A stretch of DNA of 64,000 bases from Pseudomonas sp. St316 (GTDB lineage: Bacteria > Pseudomonadota > Gammaproteobacteria > Pseudomonadales > Pseudomonadaceae): the NCBI RefSeq assembly GCF_018325905.1, contig NZ_AP021901.1, positions 1,240,001-1,304,000 of the forward strand. The letters are read 5' to 3'. Below, piece by piece: positions 42,160-53,603 of this stretch. The notes beneath the pieces are model-generated. The model searched no databases and was not told the DNA's origin. It worked only from the letters and a program-made list of their open reading frames with translations. Positions within the stretch are counted from its first letter, which is position 1. Each line of letters opens with the position of its first letter. Made by a program: the position numbers and the translations under genes.

Positions 42160-42849
42160 GTGAGCGTTTCTCTAAGCCGTCTCGAGCGTCAGCTCGGCTA
42201 CACCTTCAAGGACCAGGACCTGATGCTCCTGGCCCTCACTCACCGCAGTTTTGCCGGGCGCAACAATGAACGCCTGGAATTTCTCGGTGATGCCATCCTC
42301 AACTTCGTGGCCGGTGAGGCGCTGTTCGAGCGTTTCCCGCTGGCCCGCGAAGGCCAGTTGTCGCGTTTACGCGCACGTTTGGTAAAAGGTGAGACCCTGG
42401 CTGTATTGGCCCGTGGTTTCGACCTGGGCGATTACCTGCGCCTGGGCTCCGGGGAGTTGAAAAGCGGCGGTTTCCGTCGCGAGTCGATCCTGGCCGATGC
42501 CCTGGAAGCGTTGATTGGCGCGATCTACCTGGACTCAGGCATGGAAATGGCGCGCGAACGCGTGCTGGCCTGGCTGACGTCCGAGATCGACAGCCTGACG
42601 CTGGTGGACACCAACAAGGACCCGAAGACCCGTTTGCAGGAATTTCTGCAATCGCGCAGTTGCGAGCTACCGCGCTACGAAGTCGTGGATATCCAGGGTG
42701 AGCCGCATTGCCGTACCTTCTTCGTCGAATGCGAAGTTGTCCTATTGAATGAAAAAAGCCGGGGTCAGGGTGTGAGTCGTCGTATTGCCGAACAGGTAGC
42801 GGCCGCCGCAGCACTGATTGCCCTGGGTGTGGAGAATGGCAATGACTGA
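42160..42849 (+). CDS. rnc: Ribonuclease III
   Basis: Double-strand-specific endoribonuclease that processes rRNA precursors and structured mRNAs. The catalytic signature [13 protein letters not shown] is at about residues 37-49; a second acidic cluster reads [15 protein letters not shown]; the C-terminal dsRNA-binding domain spans about 155-225. 229 aa with a GTG start. It overlaps era by 8 bp. The gap between lepB and rnc is only 183 bp. Confidence 0.97.
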   Translation: MSVSLSRLERQLGYTFKDQDLMLLALTHRSFAGRNNERLEFLGDAILNFVAGEALFERFPLAREGQLSRLRARLVKGETLAVLARGFDLGDYLRLGSGELKSGGFRRESILADALEALIGAIYLDSGMEMARERVLAWLTSEIDSLTLVDTNKDPKTRLQEFLQSRSCELPRYEVVDIQGEPHCRTFFVECEVVLLNEKSRGQGVSRRIAEQVAAAAALIALGVENGND

Positions 42850-43744
42850 TACAACCGTCACCCGCTGCGGCTATGTCGCCATTGTCGGTCGGCCGAACGT
42901 GGGCAAGTCCACGCTGCTGAACCACATCCTGGGCCAGAAGCTGGCGATCACCTCGCGCAAGCCCCAGACCACTCGCCACAACATGCTGGGCATCAAGACC
43001 GAAGGCGCCGTGCAGGCGATCTACGTCGACACCCCGGGCATGCACAAGGGCGGGGAAAAGGCCCTGAACCGCTACATGAACAAGACTGCCTCGGCGGCGT
43101 TGAAAGACGTCGACGTGGTGATCTTCGTGGTCGACCGCACCAAGTGGACCGAAGAGGACCAGATGGTCCTCGAACGCGTTCAGTACGTGACAGGTCCCTT
43201 GATCGTGGCGCTGAACAAGACCGATCGCATCGAAGACAAGGCTGAACTGATGCCGCACCTGACCTGGTTGCAGGAACAGTTGCCGAACGCCCAGATCATC
43301 CCGATCTCTGCCCAGCACGGCCATAACCTCGACGCGCTGGAGCGGGTGATTGCCGAGCACCTGCCGGAAAACGATCATTTCTTCCCCGAAGACCAGATCA
43401 CCGACCGCAGCAGCCGTTTCCTCGCCGCCGAGCTGGTGCGTGAGAAAATCATGCGTCAGATGGGCGCCGAGTTGCCCTACCAGATCACGGTCGAGATCGA
43501 AGAGTTCAAGCAGCAGGGCAAGACCCTGCACATTCACGCGTTGATCCTCGTCGAACGTGACGGCCAGAAGAAAATCATCATTGGTGACAAGGGCGAGCGT
43601 ATCAAGCGCATCGGCACCGAGGCGCGCAAGGACATGGAGCTGTTGTTCGACTCCAAGATCATGCTCAACCTGTGGGTCAAGGTGAAGGGCGGCTGGTCCG
43701 ATGATGAGCGGGCGCTGCGGTCGTTGGGTTACGGCGACCTCTGA
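42842..43744 (+). CDS. era: GTPase Era
   Basis: Essential GTPase for 16S rRNA maturation and 30S assembly. G1 GRPNVGKST is at residues 16-24, with DTPGMHKGG and NKTDRIED further on. The C-terminal KH domain includes [39 protein letters not shown] 42842 is chosen because GGAG lies seven bases upstream, within the end of rnc; an ATG two codons earlier is too close to that site. 300 aa. Confidence 0.97.
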   Translation: MTDTTVTRCGYVAIVGRPNVGKSTLLNHILGQKLAITSRKPQTTRHNMLGIKTEGAVQAIYVDTPGMHKGGEKALNRYMNKTASAALKDVDVVIFVVDRTKWTEEDQMVLERVQYVTGPLIVALNKTDRIEDKAELMPHLTWLQEQLPNAQIIPISAQHGHNLDALERVIAEHLPENDHFFPEDQITDRSSRFLAAELVREKIMRQMGAELPYQITVEIEEFKQQGKTLHIHALILVERDGQKKIIIGDKGERIKRIGTEARKDMELLFDSKIMLNLWVKVKGGWSDDERALRSLGYGDL

Positions 43745-43772
43745 TCGCACAACCGGATATACCGAGAACCAT

Positions 43773-43910
43773 TGTGGGAGCGAGCTTCTGTGGCGAGGGA
43801 GCTTGCTCCCGCTGGGCTGCGAAGCGGCCCCGGGTCCTCGATTCCTACGCCACATAGCCTGGTTATACGACTGCTTCGCAGTCGAGCGGGAGCAAGCTCC
43901 CTCGCCACAG
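43773..43910. repeat. Class-2 REP doublet interrupting a class-1 REP, between era and recO
   Basis: A class-1 REP start (TGTGGGAGCGAGCTT, from 43773) is cut off and followed at once by a complete class-2 doublet: TGTGGCGAGGGAGCTTGCTC (from 43789) and its inverse ending at 43910, around a spacer of about 70 bp. Confidence 0.88.
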
Positions 43911-43952
43911 GGTTCTTCAACCACTGATGTCTTGTTGATATTCAGGCCTGTA

Positions 43953-44642
43953 ATGTCCTCCAACCAACCCATCGCCCAACCCGCCTACGTCCTGCACTCT
44001 CGCGCCTATCGCGAAAGCAGCGCCCTGGTGGATTTCCTCACGCCGCAAGGGCGGTTGCGGGCGGTGTTGCGTGGGGCGCGGGGCAAGGCCGGGACGCTGG
44101 CGCGGCCGTTCGTGCCGCTGGAGGTCGAGTTCCGTGGCCGGGGCGAGTTGAAAAACGTCGGTCGCATGGAAAGCAACGGCGTCGCGGCCTGGCTCAACGG
44201 CGAGGCATTGTTCAGCGGCTTGTACCTCAATGAACTGCTGATCCGCCTGCTGCCGGCTGAAGATCCCCACCCGGCCGTCTTCGACCACTACGCCGCCACG
44301 CTGCTGGCCCTGGCCGAAGGTCGTCCGTTGGAGCCGCTGCTGCGTTCGTTCGAATGGCGGCTGCTCGATGACCTGGGCTATGGCTTCGCGCTGAACACTG
44401 ACCTGCACGGCGAACCCATCGCGGCCGACGGCCTGTATCGCTTGCAGGTGGATGCCGGCCTGGAGCAGGTCTACCTGTTGCAGCCGGGGCTGTTCAACGG
44501 TGCTGAGCTGCTGGCCATGGCCGAAGCCGACTGGAGTGCACCGGGCGCCTTGTCGGCGGCCAAGCGGTTGATGCGCCAGGCCCTGGCCGTGCATCTGGGC
44601 GGGCGGCCACTGGTCAGTCGCGAGCTGTTTCGCAAGCCCTGA
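43953..44642 (+). CDS. recO: DNA repair protein RecO
   Basis: Recombination mediator that loads RecA with RecR and anneals ssDNA. The N-terminal OB-fold starts [36 protein letters not shown], the RecO pattern, and the helical C-terminal domain follows. 229 aa. ATG 43953 is selected; the open frame upstream runs through the REP cluster and shows no similarity. Unlike the tightly packed genes before it, recO is separated from era by 208 bp of mainly REP DNA. Confidence 0.94.
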   Translation: MSSNQPIAQPAYVLHSRAYRESSALVDFLTPQGRLRAVLRGARGKAGTLARPFVPLEVEFRGRGELKNVGRMESNGVAAWLNGEALFSGLYLNELLIRLLPAEDPHPAVFDHYAATLLALAEGRPLEPLLRSFEWRLLDDLGYGFALNTDLHGEPIAADGLYRLQVDAGLEQVYLLQPGLFNGAELLAMAEADWSAPGALSAAKRLMRQALAVHLGGRPLVSRELFRKP

Positions 44643-44691
44643 TCAACCCGTATGCTGTGGGTCGACTATTCGTCCATTCAGGAGCCTTTTC

Positions 44692-45435
44692 GTGAGCACC
44701 AGCAATCGCATTCTTCTCGGCGTGAACATCGACCATGTTGCCACCCTGCGCCAGGCCCGCGGTACGCGTTACCCGGATCCGGTCAAGGCCGCACTGGACG
44801 CGGAAGAGGCGGGCGCCGACGGCATCACCGTGCACCTGCGTGAAGACCGTCGTCACATCCAGGAGCGAGACGTGCTGCTGCTCAAGGATGTGCTGCAAAC
44901 CCGCATGAACTTCGAAATGGGCGTGACCGAAGAGATGATGGCGTTCGCCGAGCGCATCCGCCCAGCGCACATCTGCCTGGTGCCGGAGACTCGCCAGGAA
45001 CTGACCACCGAAGGCGGCCTCGACGTGGCGGGGCAGGAGGCGCGGATCAGCTTGGCAGTGGAGCGCCTGTCGAAGATCGGCGCCGAGGTATCGCTGTTCA
45101 TTGATGCCGACGAACGGCAAATCGAGGCGGCCAAGCGGGTCGGCGCGCCAGCCATCGAACTGCATACTGGCCGTTATGCCGATGCCGAAACACCAACGGA
45201 TGTGGCCGATGAGCTGCAACGCGTGGCCGACGGCGTCGCCTTCGGCCTGGCCCAAGGTCTGATCGTCAACGCCGGCCACGGCCTGCACTATCACAACGTC
45301 GAGGCCGTCGCGGCCATCAAGGGCATCAACGAACTGAACATCGGCCATGCACTGGTGGCCCATGCGTTGTTCGTCGGATTCAAATCGGCGGTGGCGGAGA
45401 TGAAAGCGCTGATCCTGGCTGCCGCCAAACCCTGA
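44692..45435 (+). CDS. pdxJ: Pyridoxine 5'-phosphate synthase
   Basis: TIM-barrel enzyme that condenses 1-deoxyxylulose 5-phosphate with 3-amino-2-oxopropyl phosphate, the last step of de novo vitamin B6 synthesis before oxidation. Signature segments are [53 protein letters not shown] and the C-terminal [14 protein letters not shown]. 247 aa with a GTG start. Last gene of the lepA cluster. Confidence 0.97.
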   Translation: MSTSNRILLGVNIDHVATLRQARGTRYPDPVKAALDAEEAGADGITVHLREDRRHIQERDVLLLKDVLQTRMNFEMGVTEEMMAFAERIRPAHICLVPETRQELTTEGGLDVAGQEARISLAVERLSKIGAEVSLFIDADERQIEAAKRVGAPAIELHTGRYADAETPTDVADELQRVADGVAFGLAQGLIVNAGHGLHYHNVEAVAAIKGINELNIGHALVAHALFVGFKSAVAEMKALILAAAKP

Positions 45436-45465
45436 CCCTGCCACCACATCCTGCGAGAGCTAGCC

Positions 45466-45567
45466 TGTGGGAGCAAAGCTTGCTCGCGATAGCGGACTGA
45501 CAGTCAAACCATTATCGCGAGCAAGCTTTGCTCCCACAGACCTGCTCCCACAGACCTGCTCCCACAG
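45466..45567. repeat. REP doublet with a triplicated 3' tail
   Basis: An inverted REP pair (from 45466 and to about 45538) is followed by two extra tandem copies of the 14-bp end unit CTCCCACAGACCTG, giving three CTCCCACAG tails in a row (to 45567). Confidence 0.9.
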
Positions 45568-45586
45568 TAAGGGGTGTGTAGGGCTA

Positions 45587-47284
<1,698 letters not shown>

Positions 47285-47334
47285 CTAGAATGCACGGCCT
47301 CAAAGCACACCCCCTTCCCGAGGCTGTCCCGAAG

Positions 47335-50300
47335 ATGTTGATCCTGCGCGGCGCTCCTGCCCTTTCTGCCTTTCGCCACAGCAAACTCCTTGAGCAACTG
47401 AGCCAGAAGGTACCGGCTGTCAGCGGCTTGTATGCTGAATTCGCTCACTTCGCCGAAGTCACCGGCGGTTTGACCGGCGACGAACAGCAGGTGCTCGCGC
47501 GCCTTCTGAAGTACGGTCCAAGTGTTCCTGTCCAGGAGCCGGCCGGTCGCCTGTTCCTGGTGCTGCCGCGTTTTGGCACCATTTCGCCGTGGTCGAGCAA
47601 GGCCAGCGACATTGCCCGCAACTGCGGCCTGGCGAAAATCCAGCGCCTGGAGCGCGGTATTGCCTTTTATGTCGCCGGTGAGTTCAGCGAGGCCGAGGCC
47701 CAACTGATCGCCGACGGCCTGCATGACCGCATGACCCAGGTCGTCCTGGGCAACCTGGAGCAGGCCGCCGGCCTGTTCAGCCACGCCGAACCCAAGCCAC
47801 TCACGGCCATCGACGTACTGGGCGGCGGTCGCGCTGCGCTGGAAAAAGCCAACGCCGAACTGGGCCTGGCCCTGGCCGAAGACGAGATCGATTACCTGGT
47901 CAACGCCTTCAAGGGCTTGAAGCGCAACCCGCACGACATCGAACTGATGATGTTCGCCCAGGCCAACTCCGAGCACTGCCGCCACAAGATCTTCAACGCC
48001 AGTTGGGACATTGACGGCCAGAGCCAGGAAAAAAGCCTGTTCGGCATGATCAAGAACACCTACCAGATGCACAGCGAAGGCGTTCTTTCTGCTTATAAGG
48101 ACAATGCCTCGGTCATCGTCGGCAGCGTTGCCGGCCGTTTCTTTCCGGACCCCGAGACCCGCCAGTACGGTGCGGTCCAGGAGCCGGTGCACATCCTGAT
48201 GAAGGTCGAGACCCACAACCACCCGACCGCCATCGCCCCGTTCCCTGGCGCGTCCACCGGTTCCGGTGGCGAGATCCGCGACGAAGGCGCCACCGGGCGC
48301 GGCGCCAAGCCCAAGGCTGGCCTGACCGGTTTCACCGTGTCGAACCTGCAGATCCCGGGCTTCGAACAGCCGTGGGAAAAGCCCTACGGCAAGCCTGAGC
48401 GCATCGTCAACGCCCTCGACATCATGATCGAAGGTCCCCTGGGTGGCGCGGCGTTCAACAACGAATTCGGCCGTCCGGCCCTGACCGGTTACTTCCGTAC
48501 CTTCGAACAGTCCATCACCACCCCGCGTGGTGAAGAAGTCCGTGGTTACCACAAGCCGATCATGCTTGCTGGCGGCATGGGCAATATCCGCGCCGAACAC
48601 GTGCAGAAGGGCGAGATCCTGGTCGGCTCCAAGCTGATCGTCCTCGGTGGCCCGGCCATGCTGATCGGCCTGGGTGGCGGCGCCGCTTCCTCCATGGCCA
48701 CCGGCACCAGCTCGGCAGACCTGGACTTCGCGTCGGTCCAGCGGGAAAACCCGGAAATGGAACGCCGTTGCCAGGAAGTCATCGACCGTTGCTGGCAGTT
48801 GGGTGAACACAACCCCATCAGCTTCATCCACGACGTTGGCGCGGGCGGCCTGTCCAACGCCTTCCCGGAACTTGTCAACGACGGTGGCCGCGGTGGCCGC
48901 TTCGAACTGCGCAACATTCCAAACGACGAGCCGGGCATGGCCCCGCATGAAATCTGGAGCAACGAATCTCAGGAGCGTTACGTCCTGGCGGTCGGTCCGG
49001 CCGACTTCGAACGTTTCCAGGCCATTTGCGAGCGCGAGCGCTGCCCGTTCGCCGTGGTCGGCGAAGCCACCGCCGAGCCGCAACTGACCGTCACCGACAG
49101 CCACTTCGGCAACAGCCCGGTGGACATGCCACTGGAAGTGCTGCTGGGCAAGGCCCCGCGCATGCACCGTTCGGCTGTTCGTGAAGCCGAACTGGGCGAT
49201 GATTTCGATCCGTCGACCCTCGATATCGCCGACTCCATCGAGCGCGTCCTGCACCACCCGGCCGTGGCGAGCAAAAGCTTCCTGATCACCATTGGCGACC
49301 GCACCATCACTGGCCTCGTGGCCCGCGACCAGATGGTCGGCCCATGGCAGGTGCCGGTGGCTGACGTGGCCGTGACCGCCACCAGCTTCGACGTCTACAC
49401 CGGTGAAGCCATGGCCATGGGCGAGCGCACGCCGCTGGCGCTGCTGGACGCTCCGGCGTCGGGCCGCATGGCAATCGGCGAGACCCTGACCAACATCGCG
49501 GCTTCGCGCATTGGCAAGATTTCCGACATCAAGCTGTCGGCCAACTGGATGTCCGCCGCCGGTCACCCGGGTGAAGACGCTCGCCTGTACGACACCGTCA
49601 AGGCTGTCGGCATGGAGCTGTGCCCTGAGTTGGGCATCACCATTCCGGTGGGCAAGGACTCCATGTCCATGGCCACGCGCTGGAACGACGAAGGCGTGGA
49701 CAAGAGCGTCACCTCGCCGTTGTCGCTGATCGTGACCGGTTTTGCTCCGGTCACCGACATCCGCCAGACCCTGACCCCGCAACTGCGCATGGACAAGGGC
49801 ACCACCGACCTGATCCTGATCGACCTGGGCCGTGGCCAGAACCGCATGGGCGCCTCGATCCTGGCCCAGGTGCATGGCAAGCTCGGCTCGCAAGCGCCGG
49901 ACGTCGACGATGCCGAAGACCTGAAGGCGTTCTTCGCCGTCATTCAGGGCCTCAACGCCGACGGTCACCTGTTGGCTTACCACGACCGTTCCGACGGCGG
50001 CCTGCTGACCACCGTGATGGAAATGGCCTTTGCCGGCCACTGCGGCCTGAGCCTGACCCTCGACAGCGTTGCCGAGTCCAAGGCTGAAATCCCGGCCATC
50101 CTGTTCAACGAAGAGTTGGGCGCGGTGATCCAGGTTCGCCAGGACGCCACCCCGGACATCCTCGCCCAGTTCAGCGCAGCTGGCTTGGCCGACTGCGTCT
50201 CGGTGATCGGCCAGCCGATCAACAATGCCCACATCAACATCACCTTCAACGGCGACACCGTCTTCGAAGGCCAGCGTCGCCTGTTGCAGCGCCAGTGGGC

Positions 50301-51231
50301 TGAAACCAGCTACCAGATCCAGCGCCTGCGCGACAACGCCGAGTGTGCCGAGCAGGAATTCGACGCGCTGCTGGAAGAAGACAACCCGGGCTTGAGCGCC
50401 AAGCTCAGCTACGACGTCAACCACGACGTGGCCGCGCCCTACATCAAGAAGGGCATTCGCCCACAAGTGGCGGTCCTGCGCGAGCAGGGCGTCAACGGTC
50501 AGGTGGAAATGGCGGCGGCTTTCGACCGCGCCGGTTTCAACGCTATCGACGTGCACATGAGCGACATCCTGGCCGGTCGTGTCGACCTGAACGACTTCAA
50601 GGGCATGGTTGCTTGTGGCGGTTTCTCCTACGGCGATGTGCTGGGTGCCGGTGAAGGCTGGGCCAAGTCGGCGCTGTTCAACAGCCGCGCCCGTGATGCG
50701 TTCCAGGGCTTCTTCGAGCGCACCGACAGCTTCACCCTCGGCGTGTGCAACGGTTGCCAGATGATGTCCAACCTGCACGAGCTGATCCCGGGCAGCGAGT
50801 TCTGGCCGCACTTCGTGCGCAACCGTTCCGAGCAGTTCGAAGCCCGCGTGGCGATGGTCCAGGTGCAGGAGTCGAACTCGATCTTCCTGCAGGGCATGGC
50901 CGGTTCGCGCATGCCGATCGCTATCGCCCACGGCGAAGGCCACGCCGAATTTGAAAGCGAAGAAGCGCTGCTCGAAGCTGACTTGTCCGGTTGTGTATCG
51001 CTGCGTTTTGTCGATAACCACGGCAAGGTCACCGAAACCTACCCGGCCAACCCGAACGGCTCGCCGCGCGGGATCACCGGCCTGACCAGCCGCGACGGCC
51101 GCGTCACGATCATGATGCCGCACCCGGAGCGTGTGTTCCGCGCGGTGCAGAACTCGTGGCGTTCGGACGACTGGAACGAAGACGCACCGTGGATGCGCAT
51201 GTTCCGCAACGCGCGCGTCTGGGTGAACTGA
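47335..51231 (+). CDS. purL: Phosphoribosylformylglycinamidine synthase
   Basis: Single-chain FGAM synthase of purine biosynthesis, converting FGAR, ATP and glutamine to FGAM. The 1298-aa protein has the N-terminal PurS-like part, two AIR-synthase-like halves (for example [30 protein letters not shown]) and a C-terminal class I glutaminase with nucleophile C1138 in [10 protein letters not shown] and later HGEGHAEF and [12 protein letters not shown] 47335 is chosen to match the family N-terminus [13 protein letters not shown]. Confidence 0.98.
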   Translation: MLILRGAPALSAFRHSKLLEQLSQKVPAVSGLYAEFAHFAEVTGGLTGDEQQVLARLLKYGPSVPVQEPAGRLFLVLPRFGTISPWSSKASDIARNCGLAKIQRLERGIAFYVAGEFSEAEAQLIADGLHDRMTQVVLGNLEQAAGLFSHAEPKPLTAIDVLGGGRAALEKANAELGLALAEDEIDYLVNAFKGLKRNPHDIELMMFAQANSEHCRHKIFNASWDIDGQSQEKSLFGMIKNTYQMHSEGVLSAYKDNASVIVGSVAGRFFPDPETRQYGAVQEPVHILMKVETHNHPTAIAPFPGASTGSGGEIRDEGATGRGAKPKAGLTGFTVSNLQIPGFEQPWEKPYGKPERIVNALDIMIEGPLGGAAFNNEFGRPALTGYFRTFEQSITTPRGEEVRGYHKPIMLAGGMGNIRAEHVQKGEILVGSKLIVLGGPAMLIGLGGGAASSMATGTSSADLDFASVQRENPEMERRCQEVIDRCWQLGEHNPISFIHDVGAGGLSNAFPELVNDGGRGGRFELRNIPNDEPGMAPHEIWSNESQERYVLAVGPADFERFQAICERERCPFAVVGEATAEPQLTVTDSHFGNSPVDMPLEVLLGKAPRMHRSAVREAELGDDFDPSTLDIADSIERVLHHPAVASKSFLITIGDRTITGLVARDQMVGPWQVPVADVAVTATSFDVYTGEAMAMGERTPLALLDAPASGRMAIGETLTNIAASRIGKISDIKLSANWMSAAGHPGEDARLYDTVKAVGMELCPELGITIPVGKDSMSMATRWNDEGVDKSVTSPLSLIVTGFAPVTDIRQTLTPQLRMDKGTTDLILIDLGRGQNRMGASILAQVHGKLGSQAPDVDDAEDLKAFFAVIQGLNADGHLLAYHDRSDGGLLTTVMEMAFAGHCGLSLTLDSVAESKAEIPAILFNEELGAVIQVRQDATPDILAQFSAAGLADCVSVIGQPINNAHINITFNGDTVFEGQRRLLQRQWAETSYQIQRLRDNAECAEQEFDALLEEDNPGLSAKLSYDVNHDVAAPYIKKGIRPQVAVLREQGVNGQVEMAAAFDRAGFNAIDVHMSDILAGRVDLNDFKGMVACGGFSYGDVLGAGEGWAKSALFNSRARDAFQGFFERTDSFTLGVCNGCQMMSNLHELIPGSEFWPHFVRNRSEQFEARVAMVQVQESNSIFLQGMAGSRMPIAIAHGEGHAEFESEEALLEADLSGCVSLRFVDNHGKVTETYPANPNGSPRGITGLTSRDGRVTIMMPHPERVFRAVQNSWRSDDWNEDAPWMRMFRNARVWVN

Positions 51232-51235
51232 GGCG

Positions 51236-51547
51236 GTGTACAAACTCTGCTTCTTCGTTCCGGCCAGCCACGTGGACGTGGTCAAAAGCGCCGTATTCGC
51301 TGCCGGTGGTGGGCGAATCGGCGACTATGACCACTGCGCCTGGCAAGTGTTGGGCCTGGGCCAGTTTCGCCCGTTGGACGGCAGCCAGCCGTTCATGGGC
51401 GAGGCGGGGCAGGTCGAGCAGGTCGAGGAATGGAAGGTGGAGCTGGTCGTTGCCGATGAGTTGATTCGTGAGGTGGTGGCGGCGTTGAAGCAGAGCCATC
51501 CCTACGAGACGCCGGCGTATGAAGTGTGGCGGTTGGAGGATTTTTGA
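51236..51547 (+). CDS. YqfO/NIF3-associated domain protein
   Basis: The 103-aa protein matches the small PII/CutA-like domain that is inserted in NIF3/YqfO proteins and also occurs alone: MYKLCFFVPASHVDVVKSAV, AAGGGRIGDYDHCAWQVLG, GQFRPLDGSQPF and SHPYETPAYEVW. GTG start 5 bp after purL, so it is co-transcribed with it. Biochemical role unknown. Confidence 0.88.
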   Translation: MYKLCFFVPASHVDVVKSAVFAAGGGRIGDYDHCAWQVLGLGQFRPLDGSQPFMGEAGQVEQVEEWKVELVVADELIREVVAALKQSHPYETPAYEVWRLEDF

Positions 51548-51568
51548 TCCGACTGCACCGAACTGAAA

Positions 51569-51597
51569 AACCCGCTGATTGATTCAGCGGGTTTTTT
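51569..51597 (+). terminator. Terminator of purL-yqfO
   Basis: The arms AACCCGCTGA and TCAGCGGGTT around TTGAT are followed by TTTTATT, 21 bp after the stop. Confidence 0.93.
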
Positions 51598-51640
51598 ATT
51601 GGGCGTGATTTGAAGCCACATCATCTGCGTACACGGAACC

Positions 51641-51834
51641 CCGTGGCGAGGGAGCTTGCTCCCGCTGGGCGGTGCAGCAGCCCCAAACAGCCAAACTCGA
51701 TTTGCCTGACACACCGCGTTGTCGGGTTTTAGGGCCGCTTCGCGAGCAAGCTCGCTCCCACAATGGAGTTGTGTTGTTCACAAAATGTGTGATCTGCACC
51801 CTGCCCTGTGGGAGCGAGCTTGCTCGCGATAGCG
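51641..51834. repeat. Mixed REP cluster between purL-yqfO and nagE
   Basis: A class-2 half (51641-51670) and two class-1 REPs in outward orientation (about 51741-51763 and 51806-51834) lie between convergent operons. The class-2 copy lacks its usual partner and is paired instead with class-1 sequence. Confidence 0.85.
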
Positions 51835-51854
51835 GACTGTCAGGCAACGAAGGC

Positions 51855-53570
51855 CTAAGCTTTCACCTCTGCCTGACGACTCAGCACCACCGCCTCCAAC
51901 GCCTGCCACAACCCCGGCGCTTTCTCCCCAAGCAGCAAGTGCCAGACGCCACCCTCCAATGGGCTAACCCCCTGGCACCCCAGCGCCTTGAGAGCGCTTT
52001 CCGACAACCCTTTGCCGTCGGCCAGGCGCACCCGCAACCGGCTCATCGCCACGCAATCGAGTTGCAACACATTGCCACCGCCACCCAGCGCATCCAGCCA
52101 TTGTTGCGCTTGGGCCCCGGACACGACGGTCGCTGTAGTCGGTTCAACCGCAGCGGCCACGGGTGCAATGACAGGGCGGTCGGAGGAGGGCATTGCCAGG
52201 CGGATTTCGTCGGCAATGCTGTCGGCCATCGGCCCGACCACCACCTGCAAGCTTCCACCGTTTCCGGGGCGGACCACGGCCATGGCACCCAAAGCCTTGA
52301 GCTGCGCGTCGGATGCCTTGTTGCGATCCACCATGTCCAGGCGCAGCCGTGTGGTACAGGCGCCGACGGTGATCAGATTGTCTGCGCCACCCAAGGCCTG
52401 GACGTAGGCCGCGGCTCGCTGGTTCTGGGCGATGACGGGTTTGTCCCCGGCCGGCACTTCTTCACGCCCTGGGGTCTTGAGGTCGAAACGGCGGATGCAG
52501 AAGTCGAACACCGCGTAATAGATCACCGCATAGGCCAGGCCCACCGGTATCACCAGCCAACCGTTACTGGACTTGCCCCAACCCAGGACCATGTCGATGA
52601 AACCGCCGGAGAACGTAAAGCCCAGGCGAATGTTCAGCCAGTCGGTGATCGCCATCGACAAGCCGGTGAGCAAGGCATGCAGCAGGAACAACAACGGCGC
52701 GAGGAACATGAAGGCGAATTCCACCGGTTCGGTGACCCCGGTAAGAAACGACGTCAGCGCCATGGACAGCAAAATCCCGCCCATCACCTTGCGCCGCTGG
52801 GGCAGGGCATTGCGGTACATCGCCAGGCATGCGGCGGGCAGGCCGAAGAGCATCACCGGGAACATGCCGGTCATGAACTGGCCGCCATTGGGGTCACCGG
52901 CAAAGTAGCGGGTCAGGTCGCCGGTGACCACCGCGCCGGTTTGTGGATCGGTGAAGCTGCCGAAGATAAACCACGCCATGTTGTTGAGGATGTGGTGCAG
53001 GCCGGTGACGATCAGCAGCCGGTTGAACACGCCGAACACGAAGGCTCCGAAACTGCCACTTTCCATCAGCAGGGCGCCGAAACTGTTGATGCCCTGCTGG
53101 ACCGGTGGCCAGATCAGGCCGAACACCACGCCAAGGCCTACGGCGCTGAAACCGGTGACAATCGGCACGAAGCGCCGGCCGCCAAAGAACGCCAGGTACT
53201 CCGGCAGCTTGATGTCCTTGAAGCGGTTATATAACGCGCCGGCCAGCAGGCCGCTGATGATCCCGGCGAGCATGCCCATGTTGATGCTGGCATCGAGCAC
53301 CTTCAGGGTGGCGATCATCACCAGATAACCGATGGCCCCGGCCAACCCCGCCGTACCGTTATTGTCCCGGGCGAAGCCCACGGCGATGCCGATGGCGAAG
53401 ATCATCGCCAGGTTGGCGAAAATCGCCTGGCCGGCATCGTGGATGATGGCGATGTTCAACAGGTCGGTGTCGCCCAGGCGCAGCAACAGGCCGGCGATGG
53501 GCAGGATCGCGATGGGCAGCATCAGTGCCCGGCCGAGGCGTTGCAGCCCTTCGATGAAATGCTGGTACAT
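51855..53570 (-). CDS. nagE: N-acetylglucosamine PTS permease, EIIC-EIIB (plus degenerate second EIIB)
   Basis: Inner-membrane transporter that imports and phosphorylates N-acetylglucosamine. The EIIC domain (about residues 1-360) has many helices and the signature GVTEPVEFAFMFLAP. A first EIIB domain (about 383-462) has the phosphorylated cysteine C405 in CTTRLR. A second EIIB-like domain (about 484-565) has AMSRLR at the same place, so the phosphocysteine is replaced by A508. There is no EIIA here; it is supplied by NagF. 571 aa; GGGAG precedes ATG 53570. Last gene of the nag operon. Confidence 0.93.
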   Translation of the reverse strand: MYQHFIEGLQRLGRALMLPIAILPIAGLLLRLGDTDLLNIAIIHDAGQAIFANLAMIFAIGIAVGFARDNNGTAGLAGAIGYLVMIATLKVLDASINMGMLAGIISGLLAGALYNRFKDIKLPEYLAFFGGRRFVPIVTGFSAVGLGVVFGLIWPPVQQGINSFGALLMESGSFGAFVFGVFNRLLIVTGLHHILNNMAWFIFGSFTDPQTGAVVTGDLTRYFAGDPNGGQFMTGMFPVMLFGLPAACLAMYRNALPQRRKVMGGILLSMALTSFLTGVTEPVEFAFMFLAPLLFLLHALLTGLSMAITDWLNIRLGFTFSGGFIDMVLGWGKSSNGWLVIPVGLAYAVIYYAVFDFCIRRFDLKTPGREEVPAGDKPVIAQNQRAAAYVQALGGADNLITVGACTTRLRLDMVDRNKASDAQLKALGAMAVVRPGNGGSLQVVVGPMADSIADEIRLAMPSSDRPVIAPVAAAVEPTTATVVSGAQAQQWLDALGGGGNVLQLDCVAMSRLRVRLADGKGLSESALKALGCQGVSPLEGGVWHLLLGEKAPGLWQALEAVVLSRQAEVKA

Positions 53571-53603
53571 GGCGTTTCTCCCTTTATTGTTCTTCGACGT
53601 GGC

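Noticed and set aside
43701..43952. Longer N-terminus for RecO
   Set aside because: The upstream in-frame sequence is translated REP DNA; the family N-terminus begins at ATG 43953.
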